A DNA stretch of 64,000 nt from Vibrio profundi (lineage in GTDB: Bacteria; Pseudomonadota; Gammaproteobacteria; Enterobacterales; Vibrionaceae). A program made the position numbers and the translations under genes. Shown here one piece after another: positions 57,201 through 64,000 of the stretch (position 1 is its first letter; each line of letters starts with the position of its first letter). The stretch covers positions 434,001 through 498,000 of the forward strand of contig NZ_RZIS01000003.1 in NCBI RefSeq assembly GCF_005281835.1, written 5' to 3'. Under the pieces are notes generated by a model. That model was not told the origin of the DNA and did not search any database. It saw only the letters and a program-made list of their open reading frames with translations.

Positions 57201-57359
57201 CCACTAGCAGTATCTGGCGGAGAGTTTTGGTATTCGATGTCGATTGTAATGATATTTGGTATGGCGGTAGGCACGTTATTAACACTTGGGGTTGTACCTG
57301 TGCTTTATAGCTTATTCTTTAAAGATAAAGTTGCCGAACAAAAGCCAGCGATGGCATAG
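54300..57359 (+). CDS. RND-family efflux pump (inner membrane transporter)
   Basis: 1019 residues, twelve helices with two large periplasmic loops. In helix 4 the AcrB Asp-Asp pair is 'LLVDNGIVMAE', and the helix 10 Lys is replaced in 'IIINNGIVLIDCIEQNRERG', so the proton relay differs from AcrB and matches the single-Asp subgroup of HAE-1-like pumps. It forms a tripartite pump with the preceding adaptor, presumably with TolC, as no outer membrane channel is encoded nearby. Substrate unknown. Confidence 0.94.
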   Translation: MHKITELALKYERFTQVFLVMLLLLGISTFNNAPSKEDPEILIRSAVVVAQFPGMSPDRIENFITKPLEREIKQIPEVTEIKSWSRTGTAQITVTVHDKYFDLQPIWDTLRNRMDSMKSQLPDGTVGPMVNDEFGRVYSATIALSGEGFNDRELRKTAENLQDRLSSVETVSQVELYGVNQERIWIKAKNGALENEKFQFRQVVSALQARNVVLPGGNIQSDTLQIEIEPTGNFNTVDEILNLDLQERESGNTVYLRDLADVERGYEDPFNTPVYFNGKRSIVIAASMASGSQSDVFGEKVLEFIQLNQQLLPVGMKLELATFQPEKVNASVSSATSNLMQTVAVVLAVVMLFLGVRMGLIVGSIVPLTILLTVVGMSLWGVELQRMSIAAIIISLGLLVDNGIVMAEFIKSKVSQGIDRTEAAILASKSMAVPLLTSSLTTILAFMPLLLAQDVTGEYLRSLSQVITVALLSSWFLCLFATPVMCVWFIKPQKASTEQKVESKFHQGYRKIIGSILNMRLITLASVLVVFALSLYGFKFITVQFMPGSERNQYLVFVDLPAGSRVEETDRVTTRLNDWLLDKDLNPEVTSTVRYVGDGGPRFFLALSPVDKAPNRAFMVVNTTDFEAAAEMVQKTNQFITTQLPEASGQAKRMWLGGTELGLVEYQVVGKDIDVIKDIAQQIEVALRKVPGAVGVANDWENNVPKLILNIDQAQALRAGVTSRDIATSLDSYLRGHEVTSYRDDEDVIPVVVGASNDEKVLDKLFTTQIIASGSGEALPLIQFATIEAISEPSVIRRFNLERTVTISVKHESLQASQLNKLIQPTLEQINLPLGYRIDLGGELKGASKANGALFGYLPQCFGVMILLLLLQFNSIRRPAIILLTIPLSLIGAVSGLLIMDAFFTFPAMLGIFSLAGIIINNGIVLIDCIEQNRERGVLIREAITEACVARFRPIVMTTLTTIFGLIPLAVSGGEFWYSMSIVMIFGMAVGTLLTLGVVPVLYSLFFKDKVAEQKPAMA

Positions 57360-57377
57360 ATGAAATACACCTAATAA

Positions 57378-57405
57378 AAAACAGGACTCAAATGAGTCCT
57401 GTTTT
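57378..57405. terminator. Bidirectional terminator
   Basis: AAAACAGGACTCA / TGAGTCCTGTTTT stem with A/T flanks between the convergent RND and chemoreceptor genes. Confidence 0.85.
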
Positions 57406-57432
57406 GCTATTTAGCTGGTTTTAAGTTGAGAA

Positions 57433-58863
57433 CTAGGCTGTTCTATAGCGCTCAAGCGTCATCGATAAAGACTGAGAAGCTTTGGTTAAATTCGAGACAC
57501 CAGTTGATGAATCTCTCGCGACGTCTCTAATGACATTTGATTGGCTGCGGATATCATTCAGTTCCGAGGCAATACTGTTGGCAACACTGCTTTGTTCATC
57601 TGCAGAAGTCGCAATTTGAATGCTCATGTCCATTAATGAGCGAGCAGAATCGGCGATAGATGTTACATCGTTACCAATATCAGAAATAAGCTGGCTACTC
57701 GTTTGTGCTTGTAGCACGGTGTCGTTAGTAATGTCTGCGATGGTCTTGCTTTCATTTTGAAGCTTTTCAATCATCGCTTGGATTTCGACAGTCGCAGATT
57801 GTGTACGGCTCGCCAATGTACGAACTTCGTCGGCTACGACAGCGAAACCACGACCTTGTTCACCAGCACGTGCCGCTTCGATAGCAGCGTTTAACGCAAG
57901 TAGATTGGTTTGCTCAGAAATGGCATTGATCGTGGTGATCACTTCGTTTATCTGGCTGGTGTTATCGTTCAAGCTGGTCACTGACGACGACGTTTTCTCG
58001 ATGTAGCTTGTCAGGGTAGAAATTTCAGAAATCGCTTGCTGAACTTTCGCATGACTGCGGTCGATATGTTGAGTGTCTTGCTCGGTTTGATCCGTTGCAC
58101 GCTGGGAAATACCTGATACTTCTTGCGCAGAGGCCGTCATTTGATCCATCGCGGTTGCTACTGAATCAAGTGAAGCATGTTGGCCAGAGATCTGCTGTTC
58201 GCTTAACTTCATTTCTTGTTCGAATGACGCTGAAGTTTCGCTAAGCGTATTTGCGTTCTCATTAACCGTGTTGATCAATTCGCTCAAGGTGTCCATTGAT
58301 TTATCCAATGCACAGCCAATAGTACCGAATTCGTCACGGCCAGGATGGAAGCCTAAGCGAGACGTAAGGTCACCGCTACCAATCTTCTCAGTGGTGGTGT
58401 AGAGCACCCAAAGTGCACCGCCAAGGAAAGTCGCTACCCAATAAACGAAAACACCAAAAGGAATAGCCCAAAGGTAGCTTAGCAAGAATGAGTTTAAGGC
58501 AGCTTGCTTTTGTGATTCGTTGTTTGGTTGCGGGATGGTCAGAGAGTAAAAGTTACCGTCTTTAGCTCTAGCCGTGGCAGTAACGTTACCGTTGTTGATT
58601 TCGGCGGTGTTGCTTGAAGCGCGAGCAGGGGAAAGTGATGCATGCTGGCTAGGGTCTATCGAATCTACGCTTAGAATCCCTTTTAGCTGGTATTGTGCTA
58701 GCTGCTTAGATTGGAGGTCAATCTGTTCTAGAGTGGAAAAATAACGCGCACCAGAAAGGCCTGTAACAGCTGCTAAGAAAATTAAAAATATCACCCACAT
58801 TTTATCGTTGATAGACATCTTTATAAACAAACGGTCTATCGTTCGAAACTGTACTTCTTTCAT
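57433..58863 (-). CDS. Methyl-accepting chemotaxis protein with short periplasmic domain
   Basis: 476 residues. Membrane helix about 20-40, a short periplasmic segment (about 90 residues), a second helix region ('[25 protein letters not shown]'), HAMP, and the signalling tip '[39 protein letters not shown]'. The small sensor suggests a partner protein or intracellular input. ATG 58863 has GAGG upstream; a GTG at 58869 would add two residues. Confidence 0.92.
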   Translation of the reverse strand: MKEVQFRTIDRLFIKMSINDKMWVIFLIFLAAVTGLSGARYFSTLEQIDLQSKQLAQYQLKGILSVDSIDPSQHASLSPARASSNTAEINNGNVTATARAKDGNFYSLTIPQPNNESQKQAALNSFLLSYLWAIPFGVFVYWVATFLGGALWVLYTTTEKIGSGDLTSRLGFHPGRDEFGTIGCALDKSMDTLSELINTVNENANTLSETSASFEQEMKLSEQQISGQHASLDSVATAMDQMTASAQEVSGISQRATDQTEQDTQHIDRSHAKVQQAISEISTLTSYIEKTSSSVTSLNDNTSQINEVITTINAISEQTNLLALNAAIEAARAGEQGRGFAVVADEVRTLASRTQSATVEIQAMIEKLQNESKTIADITNDTVLQAQTSSQLISDIGNDVTSIADSARSLMDMSIQIATSADEQSSVANSIASELNDIRSQSNVIRDVARDSSTGVSNLTKASQSLSMTLERYRTA

Positions 58864-59013
58864 AGTCACCTCTTGGACATTCTTTATATCGAGAACTTTA
58901 TATAACGATAATTGATAAAAATGAGATCAAGGGCGACTATTTATGAAATAGATATGATGGCTGATTTACATAGTGTGATCTTGATCTCTGTATTCGTTAG
59001 GGGTGAATAGAAA

Positions 59014-60234
59014 TCAGCCTAAAGCAGGTAACGCACCAGCAGAGATCAATAATTGGCAGATAATGATAAGTGTGCCAATCATCCCAGTAATCATCAATGA
59101 CGCATTACCACCGAACACTTGGTAAACCGTTTCATTTTGCGTATGCACTTTAGGGGCAGTTACTCGAACTTTGTAAGCCATAACAGCAGGCAGTACGACT
59201 GCTAGCACTGCTAATGCAATTGCCGCGTAGCCAAGAGCCATAATAAAGCCCTGAGGGTAAAATAATGCAAACCCTAAAGGTGGAACGAATGTGATTAACG
59301 CCGTTTTAGTACGACTAGCGTTGCCAACTTTCTTGCTTAATGAATCACCCATAAACTCGAATAAGCCTAGGCTCACACCGATAAAAGAAGTCAGTAGTGC
59401 TAAGTCGGCAAATACACCCACAATGTGGCTCAAATTAGATTGCTGAACGGTTTGAGACAGAGTAACAAGAAGGGCACCTAGGCTCGAATCTTGGAGTAAT
59501 TGATCTTGGCTAACAACGCCAAGTGTTACTGATTGCCAGAAAATGTAGATAACCAAAGGCAGTGCAGAGCCAACAATCATCACTTTACGTAGCGAACGAA
59601 CATCACCATCTAGGTAGTTAACAATAGAAGGGATACTGCCGTGAAAGCCAAACGAAGTGAATACAACCGGGATTGCTGCCACGATCAAGCCTTGTTGAAG
59701 CGGCATGCTCAATAAGTATTGTGATGAAATGTTTGGAGCAAGGAAGCTTAATACCACAACCATTGCAATCAGTTTACAAGCAAAAAGTACGCGATTCACT
59801 TTGTCGACACTGTGCGTACCGATAGTGACCACGGTCGCGACTAATAGCGTAAAAATTATCGTTGTAATAGTTGAATCAAGTTCAATGCCCGCCAAATCAA
59901 TCAACCTTTGATTAAACTGAGCACCACCACCTGCAATGTAAGCCGCGCACAGTGCGTAGAATAGAAACATTACCGAAAAGCTCGCTATCCACTTTCCTTT
60001 TGTTCCAAGAATACTCTCAGCCAGAGTATGGAGTGTCGCTTTGCTGTCAGCGTATTGATGCAGTTCCACCATTAATAGCGCGGTGAATGCCATTAGCATC
60101 CAGAGTGCAAACATGATGAATAGAGAGGTAGTGAAACCAATTCCTGCTGAAGCTAGAGGGAGAGCGAGCATACCTGCACCAATAGTGGTGCCTGCAATGA
60201 TCAAAGTACTGCCGAAAACCTTTGATTTAGTCAT
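59014..60234 (-). CDS. tyrP: Tyrosine-specific aromatic amino-acid permease, TyrP/Mtr family
   Basis: 406 residues, eleven helices, close to E. coli TyrP (403): 'GSTLIIAGTTIGAGMLALPLASAGIGF', 'IPVVFTSFGFHGSIPSIVNYLDGDVRSLRKVMIVGSALPLVIYIFWQ', 'FADLALLTSFIGVSLGLFEFMGDSL'. A proton-coupled symporter for tyrosine. A TyrR-like box lies 148-165 bases upstream of the start, so TyrR control with tyrosine or phenylalanine is likely. Confidence 0.9.
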   Translation of the reverse strand: MTKSKVFGSTLIIAGTTIGAGMLALPLASAGIGFTTSLFIMFALWMLMAFTALLMVELHQYADSKATLHTLAESILGTKGKWIASFSVMFLFYALCAAYIAGGGAQFNQRLIDLAGIELDSTITTIIFTLLVATVVTIGTHSVDKVNRVLFACKLIAMVVVLSFLAPNISSQYLLSMPLQQGLIVAAIPVVFTSFGFHGSIPSIVNYLDGDVRSLRKVMIVGSALPLVIYIFWQSVTLGVVSQDQLLQDSSLGALLVTLSQTVQQSNLSHIVGVFADLALLTSFIGVSLGLFEFMGDSLSKKVGNASRTKTALITFVPPLGFALFYPQGFIMALGYAAIALAVLAVVLPAVMAYKVRVTAPKVHTQNETVYQVFGGNASLMITGMIGTLIIICQLLISAGALPALG

Positions 60235-60585
60235 GTGTATATTATTCTTTACGTTAGTGGGTTGTTTTAGCGAATTAATCGTAGTTTTTGACTGTTATAA
60301 TCACTCAAACTCTACTTTTTGGAGATTTTGCAGTATATAACTCCCAAGATCAACCTAATGTCCATATTATTTAACGATAGGTGTAATTAAAAATGTACAT
60401 CATTTGGATTCTAGTGGGGAGAGTGATTAAGCAAACGATTAACCATGATGTGAGTCATAGATACATACTGATTTGCTTCTTTATGACACGAAACTGTCAT
60501 ATATATTGAGTAACAATGAGAGTGTATTACCGAGTTCACTCGAACTCACCGCATTGTCTTACAATAATGGAATAGAGAGGTCGAT
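60235..60585. other. 351-bp divergent region between tyrP and a 40-aa gene
   Basis: Contains the TyrR-like box (60382-60399). No further gene or clear hairpin was found. Confidence 0.55.
60382..60399. promoter_or_regulatory. Candidate TyrR box
   Basis: TGTAATTAAAAATGTACA matches TGTAAA-N6-TTTACA at 10 of 12 conserved positions and keeps the 18-bp size. It stands in the tyrP control region. Confidence 0.55.
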
Positions 60586-60708
60586 ATGAGTGACCAATAT
60601 GTAAATGAAGAAAGCTTGGAATTGCTTGATGCTATGGAAATTGGGATCAATTTAGCTGATTATCAGCAAGCAAATTCAAATCATTCCGAAGAAAGTTTTA
60701 ACGACTAA
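60586..60708 (+). CDS. 40-residue acidic small protein
   Basis: 40 residues, acidic, helix-forming ('NEESLELLDAMEIGINLADYQQ') with a Ser/Asn/Glu tail. A strong ribosome site AGAGG is five to six bases before the ATG, and there is no competing gene. No membrane segment. It stands between tyrP (divergent) and acpH and is unrecognised. Confidence 0.5.
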   Translation: MSDQYVNEESLELLDAMEIGINLADYQQANSNHSEESFND

Positions 60709-60801
60709 AACATCTAATTAATACCGAAAAGGTATTTCTTATCTCATGCCTCGTTAAAGTAGATTATGATTACTCATGATTGATGACTTTAATGAGGTTT
60801 A

Positions 60802-61395
60802 ATGAACTACTTAGCCCACCTCCATATCGCAGAACATTGTTCCAGTAGCCTCGCCGGTAACCTATTAGGCGATTTCGTAAAAGGCGATCCGAGCAAACAA
60901 TTCAATTCTGAGTTTGCTACCGGCATTAAACTTCATCGCTTTGTTGACAGTTACACGGATTCTCACCCGATAGCGAAAGAATCAAAACAGCTATTCCCAA
61001 CTTCAACTCGTCGGTTTGCTCCAATAGCGTTGGATGTATTTTGGGATCACTATTTGGCAAAGAATTGGTCACGTTACCACGATAAAGGGCTAGGCGATTT
61101 TTGCGGGTCTGCTCATCAGACAATAGACCAAGAATTGAAAGAAGATTGGCCGGAACGATTTAAACTGGTGCACCGAAGTATGTGGGAGCACAATTGGTTA
61201 GAATCGTACAAGAATGTGTCCTCCATTGAGCTAGTGCTAGAGCGTATGGCAAAGCGTAGACCGAGGCTCGCTCCGTTAGAGCAATGTTATTTAACCTTAG
61301 AGCGACACTATGATTTGTTACAGGGTAGCTTTACGGCCATTTATCCCGACATACTAGAAAAAGCGAGACAGTTTCAGCGACAAAATAGTGCCTGA
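60802..61395 (+). CDS. acpH: Acyl-carrier-protein phosphodiesterase
   Basis: 197 residues (E. coli AcpH 193). It removes 4'-phosphopantetheine from ACP. HD-type residues are visible: 'SSLAGNLLGDFVKGDPSKQF', 'GIKLHRFVDSYTDSHPI', 'RFAPIALDVFWDHYLAKNWSRY', 'LVHRSMWEHNWLESY'. GAGG lies upstream of the ATG. Independent of the following helicase gene. Confidence 0.93.
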   Translation: MNYLAHLHIAEHCSSSLAGNLLGDFVKGDPSKQFNSEFATGIKLHRFVDSYTDSHPIAKESKQLFPTSTRRFAPIALDVFWDHYLAKNWSRYHDKGLGDFCGSAHQTIDQELKEDWPERFKLVHRSMWEHNWLESYKNVSSIELVLERMAKRRPRLAPLEQCYLTLERHYDLLQGSFTAIYPDILEKARQFQRQNSA

Positions 61396-61448
61396 TTTCA
61401 TGAGTTTTGCTACAATTCGCGGCTAATTTCTATTGAGCCTTATTTATT

Positions 61449-62723
61449 ATGTCTGATGCTGTAAAACCTTTCGACCAACTTGGTTTGTCTTCTCACTTAC
61501 TTGATACCTTGTCTGAGTTGAACTTTACGCAACCTACCAGCGTTCAAGAGCAGGCTATCCCTCTGGTATTACAAGGTCAGGATGTATTAGCAGGTGCGCA
61601 AACGGGTACTGGTAAAACTGCTGCCTTTGGTTTGCCAATTATTCAGCGCTTGATAGAAACAAAAAATAACGTTATTCCAAACCCGAAATTAGTTCGGGCG
61701 CTGGTTTTAGTGCCAACGCGTGAATTGGCACAGCAGGTGTATGATAATTTAGTGAGCTACTCGCAAGGTACAGATTTAAAAGTTGTTGTTGCTTATGGCG
61801 GCACTAGCATGAAAGTGCAGACCGACAATCTAAAAGCGGGTGCTGATATTCTAGTTGCTACACCTGGGCGATTGATTGATCACATGTTTACTAAGAACAT
61901 TATGCTCAGCCAAACAGAAACTTTGGTTCTCGACGAAGCAGATCGAATGCTCGATATGGGCTTCATGCCGGACATCAAGCGTATCTTGAAGCGCATGAAT
62001 GAAGAACGCCAAACACTGTTCTTCTCCGCTACCTTTGATAATAAGATCAAAGCCATTGCACATCGTATGATGGATAACCCATCAGAGATCCAAGTTACTC
62101 CAACCAACAGCACCGCTGAAACGGTCACTCAAATTGTTTATCCAGTAGACAAAAAGCGCAAAAGCGAGCTGTTGGCTTACTTGATCGGGTCTAAGAACTG
62201 GCAGCAAGTGTTAGTGTTTACCAAAACCAAACAAGGTACCGATGCGTTAGTTAAAGAGCTTAAGTTAGATGGCATTAAAGCGGCATCGATAAACGGTGAT
62301 AAGAGCCAAGGTACGAGACAAAAAGCGTTGGATGATTTTAAATCAGGTAAGGTAAGAGCGCTTATCGCGACCGATGTTGCAGCTCGTGGGTTGGACATCC
62401 AGCAACTTGAGCAAGTGGTTAACTTCGATATGCCGTACAAGGCTGAAGATTACGTTCATAGAATTGGAAGAACGGGGCGCGCTGGAAATAGCGGGTTGGC
62501 CGTTTCGTTGATGAGCCGAGACGAAGAATATCTTTTGGAAGCCATCGAGACTTTACTTGATAAAAGACTGCCACAAGAATGGTTGCAAGGGTTTGAACCT
62601 AGCCTTATCGAAGAAATCGACACAGACCGCTCACCCAAACGTAAAGGTCGCTCTGCGGATAAACGCAAAATGAAAGCGAAACTTAAAATACATCAAGGTC
62701 GCGGCCAATCTCGTAGAAAGTAG
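61449..62723 (+). CDS. rhlE: DEAD-box RNA helicase, RhlE-like
   Basis: 424 residues. Q motif 'FTQPTSVQEQAIPLVLQGQDVLAGAQTGTGKTAAF', motif Ia 'PTRELAQQ', 'TPGRLIDH', DEAD in 'LVLDEADRMLDMGF', SAT in 'LFFSATF', and the C-terminal 'ATDVAARGLDIQQLEQVVNFDMPYKAEDYVHRIGRTGRAG'. A short basic tail ('KRKGRSADKRKMKAKLKIHQGRGQSRRK') assists RNA binding. It unwinds short RNA duplexes in ribosome assembly or decay. The RhlE name is by overall likeness. Confidence 0.88.
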   Translation: MSDAVKPFDQLGLSSHLLDTLSELNFTQPTSVQEQAIPLVLQGQDVLAGAQTGTGKTAAFGLPIIQRLIETKNNVIPNPKLVRALVLVPTRELAQQVYDNLVSYSQGTDLKVVVAYGGTSMKVQTDNLKAGADILVATPGRLIDHMFTKNIMLSQTETLVLDEADRMLDMGFMPDIKRILKRMNEERQTLFFSATFDNKIKAIAHRMMDNPSEIQVTPTNSTAETVTQIVYPVDKKRKSELLAYLIGSKNWQQVLVFTKTKQGTDALVKELKLDGIKAASINGDKSQGTRQKALDDFKSGKVRALIATDVAARGLDIQQLEQVVNFDMPYKAEDYVHRIGRTGRAGNSGLAVSLMSRDEEYLLEAIETLLDKRLPQEWLQGFEPSLIEEIDTDRSPKRKGRSADKRKMKAKLKIHQGRGQSRRK

Positions 62724-62735
62724 AAACCACTAAAG

Positions 62736-62760
62736 GGAGTCAGGCTAGCAGTCTGACTCC
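62736..62760. terminator. Hairpin between rhlE and tetR ends
   Basis: GGAGTCAG / CTGACTCC stem, followed by TTATTAC on the plus strand. It covers the stop codon of the convergent TetR gene and so may terminate rhlE. Confidence 0.5.
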
Positions 62761-63476
62761 TTATTACATTTCCATTCGCATTCAACGTCGTAGACGAGTT
62801 CTTCTAGCGTATTTGGCTTAAGGACCCACTCATCGCTGATGTTAAAAGTGTGGATCATTTGCTGATTGAACATTTCCCAGTGTTTCATTACACACACATC
62901 TAAGTCGTCCGTTTCTTCGCTCCACGTATCTTTCAAAAATGGCGTCATGCATACCGCAGCATTCGCGTACATGATCATTTGCCATTTAATCTCGTAAATC
63001 TTAATCGCCTTATCAGGGTATTCTTCGTTATAGCGTTCTGCGAGTTCGTTAATTAGCGCCTCAACGTCACCGACCTTGTCGATAAAGTAATCAAATAGCG
63101 CATCTTCTTGACGAACGGCGTCAGCGATCAATTGCATCGGACGCTTGGTGTAGATCATGTTTGAAATCAAACGCATCACAAATAGATACAGTGAGATATT
63201 TGGCGTGACGTCTTTTGGTAATTCTTTGACGATGTGAGCGATGTAATTCTGAAAATAGATGTGCAGATTGTCGCTAATGCTGTGCCAAATCTTCTCTTTG
63301 CTACCAAAGTGGTGGCGAATCAAGCTGTGCGACACGCCAGCCTTTTCACTGATGTTTCTTAGTGATACTCGCTCGTATCCAAGATCGCAAAACATACCGG
63401 CAGCAACTGAAAGTATTTGATACTTCGTCTCTTCTGCTGCCTTAGCACTTCTTCTGCCTTGTTTTTTTTCTGTCAT
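62745..63476 (-). CDS. TetR-family regulator
   Basis: 243 residues, long for TetR. An N-terminal helix-turn-helix ('ILSVAAGMFCDLGYERVSLRNISEKAGVSHSLIRHHFGSKEKIW') follows a basic start ('KKQGRRSAKAA'), and the all-helical remainder would bind the effector. Divergent from an RND adaptor gene with a 30-bp inverted repeat between, so it is the likely repressor of that pump. Ligand unknown. Confidence 0.9.
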   Translation of the reverse strand: MTEKKQGRRSAKAAEETKYQILSVAAGMFCDLGYERVSLRNISEKAGVSHSLIRHHFGSKEKIWHSISDNLHIYFQNYIAHIVKELPKDVTPNISLYLFVMRLISNMIYTKRPMQLIADAVRQEDALFDYFIDKVGDVEALINELAERYNEEYPDKAIKIYEIKWQMIMYANAAVCMTPFLKDTWSEETDDLDVCVMKHWEMFNQQMIHTFNISDEWVLKPNTLEELVYDVECEWKCNKESDC

Positions 63477-63543
63477 ATCAACAATTCATTCAAGTTCGGG
63501 ACTTTTACCAGATTCTACACGCTTTTTGTCAAAATAAAAAATA

Positions 63544-63573
63544 TTACACAGGTGGAAAGTAAAACTTGTGTAA
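63544..63573. promoter_or_regulatory. Candidate TetR operator
   Basis: TTACACAGGT and ACTTGTGTAA are inverted copies (9/10 matching) separated by ten bases, midway between the divergent tetR and RND adaptor starts. Confidence 0.6.
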
Positions 63574-63638
63574 AACAATATTTCCAATATACTGCCCGAC
63601 TGTGTAGTAAATAATAATTACAAATTGGAGATTCAAAG

Positions 63639-64000
63639 ATGAAGCCTTCGTTGTCTATAAAAGTCGCGGTCACAGCCGTAAGCGTACTATTGCTCAGTAG
63701 TTCGCTGGTGGGTTGCAATAAAGTGCAATCCGAAGAAAACGAACTGGTGATCAAGCCAGTAAAAACCATACAAGTTCCTGAAGTATCGAAAGTCAATTTC
63801 GATAGTTACATTGCAAACATCGATGCAACGGAAAGGGCGTCATTGTCATTCCAAGTGAGTGGTGAAATCGACCGTGTCCAAGTGCGTATGGGTGAAGTGG
63901 TCAAGAAAGGTCAGCTTTTAGCGTTGCTTGACCAAACTGACTATCAAGTTGCGGTTGAAGCGGCTCAAGCTCAATACGACTTAGCTAGTGCACAGTACGT
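63639..64000 (+). CDS. RND efflux periplasmic adaptor (5' part; continues beyond window)
   Basis: 120 residues are visible: a lipoprotein signal with lipobox 'LVGC' in 'LLLSSSLVGCNKVQSEENE', then the biotinyl-lipoyl region 'ASLSFQVSGEIDRVQVRMGEVVKKGQLLALLDQTDYQVAVEAAQAQYDLA' and the start of the coiled coil. TTGGAG precedes the ATG. The 3' end lies outside, where an RND pump gene is expected. Probably repressed by the divergent TetR. Confidence 0.9.
   Translation, partial: MKPSLSIKVAVTAVSVLLLSSSLVGCNKVQSEENELVIKPVKTIQVPEVSKVNFDSYIANIDATERASLSFQVSGEIDRVQVRMGEVVKKGQLLALLDQTDYQVAVEAAQAQYDLASAQY

Noticed and set aside
1..64000. CRISPR arrays, insertion sequences, rRNA, prophage genes
   Set aside because: No regularly spaced repeats, transposase or phage structural proteins, rRNA or tRNA genes were found on reading both strands.

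Overview
The window looks like part of a Vibrio genome, probably the smaller chromosome. The evidence is gene content and order: a yejABEF transporter, a divergent yqhD/AraC pair, a gcvP-gcvH-glyA block divergent from an XRE-cupin regulator and gcvT, a trypsin-like protease with a GlyGly-CTERM-type tail, gsk, creA, tyrP, many c-di-GMP and chemotaxis proteins, and a Vibrio-repeat-like attC site. Species and replicon are inferences; nothing was searched.

Layout. 1-3.4 kb: the end of a LacI regulator and a GH3 exo-glucosidase with CRP- and LacI-type sites between them. 3.5-5.7 kb: an EEP-family phosphatase/nuclease and a degenerate GGDEF protein. 5.9-11.5 kb: yejABEF peptide/microcin importer. 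11.6-17.1 kb: single genes (GST, orphan solute-binding protein, S4 RNA-binding protein, prolyl aminopeptidase, ADP-ribosylglycohydrolase-like protein, EAL phosphodiesterase). 17.2-20.6 kb: a polar amino-acid ABC operon. 20.8-22.9 kb: aldehyde reductase yqhD and its divergent AraC regulator. 23.4-27.9 kb: a GT-C-like membrane protein, then a secreted lipase-like protein, an exported DUF-type protein and a small lipoprotein. 28-29.4 kb: a MATE pump.

29.4-31.6 kb is accessory. A HEPN/ApeA-like gene stops inside a 123-bp attC-like element, so it looks like a lone integron cassette outside any array. Two tiny membrane-protein genes follow. This is the best candidate here for an undescribed system.

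31.7-38.9 kb is the one-carbon/glycine region: gcvP, gcvH and glyA (-) face an XRE-cupin regulator and gcvT (+). A perfect 14-bp palindrome lies between glyA and the regulator, a degenerate copy lies ahead of gcvT, and a 41-codon ORF ends two bases before gcvT. fhs (45.4-47.2 kb) adds formyl-THF synthesis. 39-45 kb holds the protease, a chemoreceptor, arfB, a YqaB-type phosphatase and a CACHE-PAS-GGDEF cyclase. 47-53 kb holds gsk, creA, a 37-aa lipoprotein, a GNAT-like unknown, an HD-GYP sensor, a YieH-type phosphatase and an overlapping zinc-ribbon protein. 53-57.4 kb is an RND efflux pair. 57.4-64 kb holds a chemoreceptor, tyrP with a TyrR-like box, a 40-aa acidic protein, acpH, a RhlE-type helicase, and a TetR regulator divergent from a second RND adaptor that runs off the window, with a clear inverted repeat between them.

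Several genes were given starts different from the longest open frame, on the basis of Shine-Dalgarno position and signal peptides. Several very short genes were added by reading the gaps.
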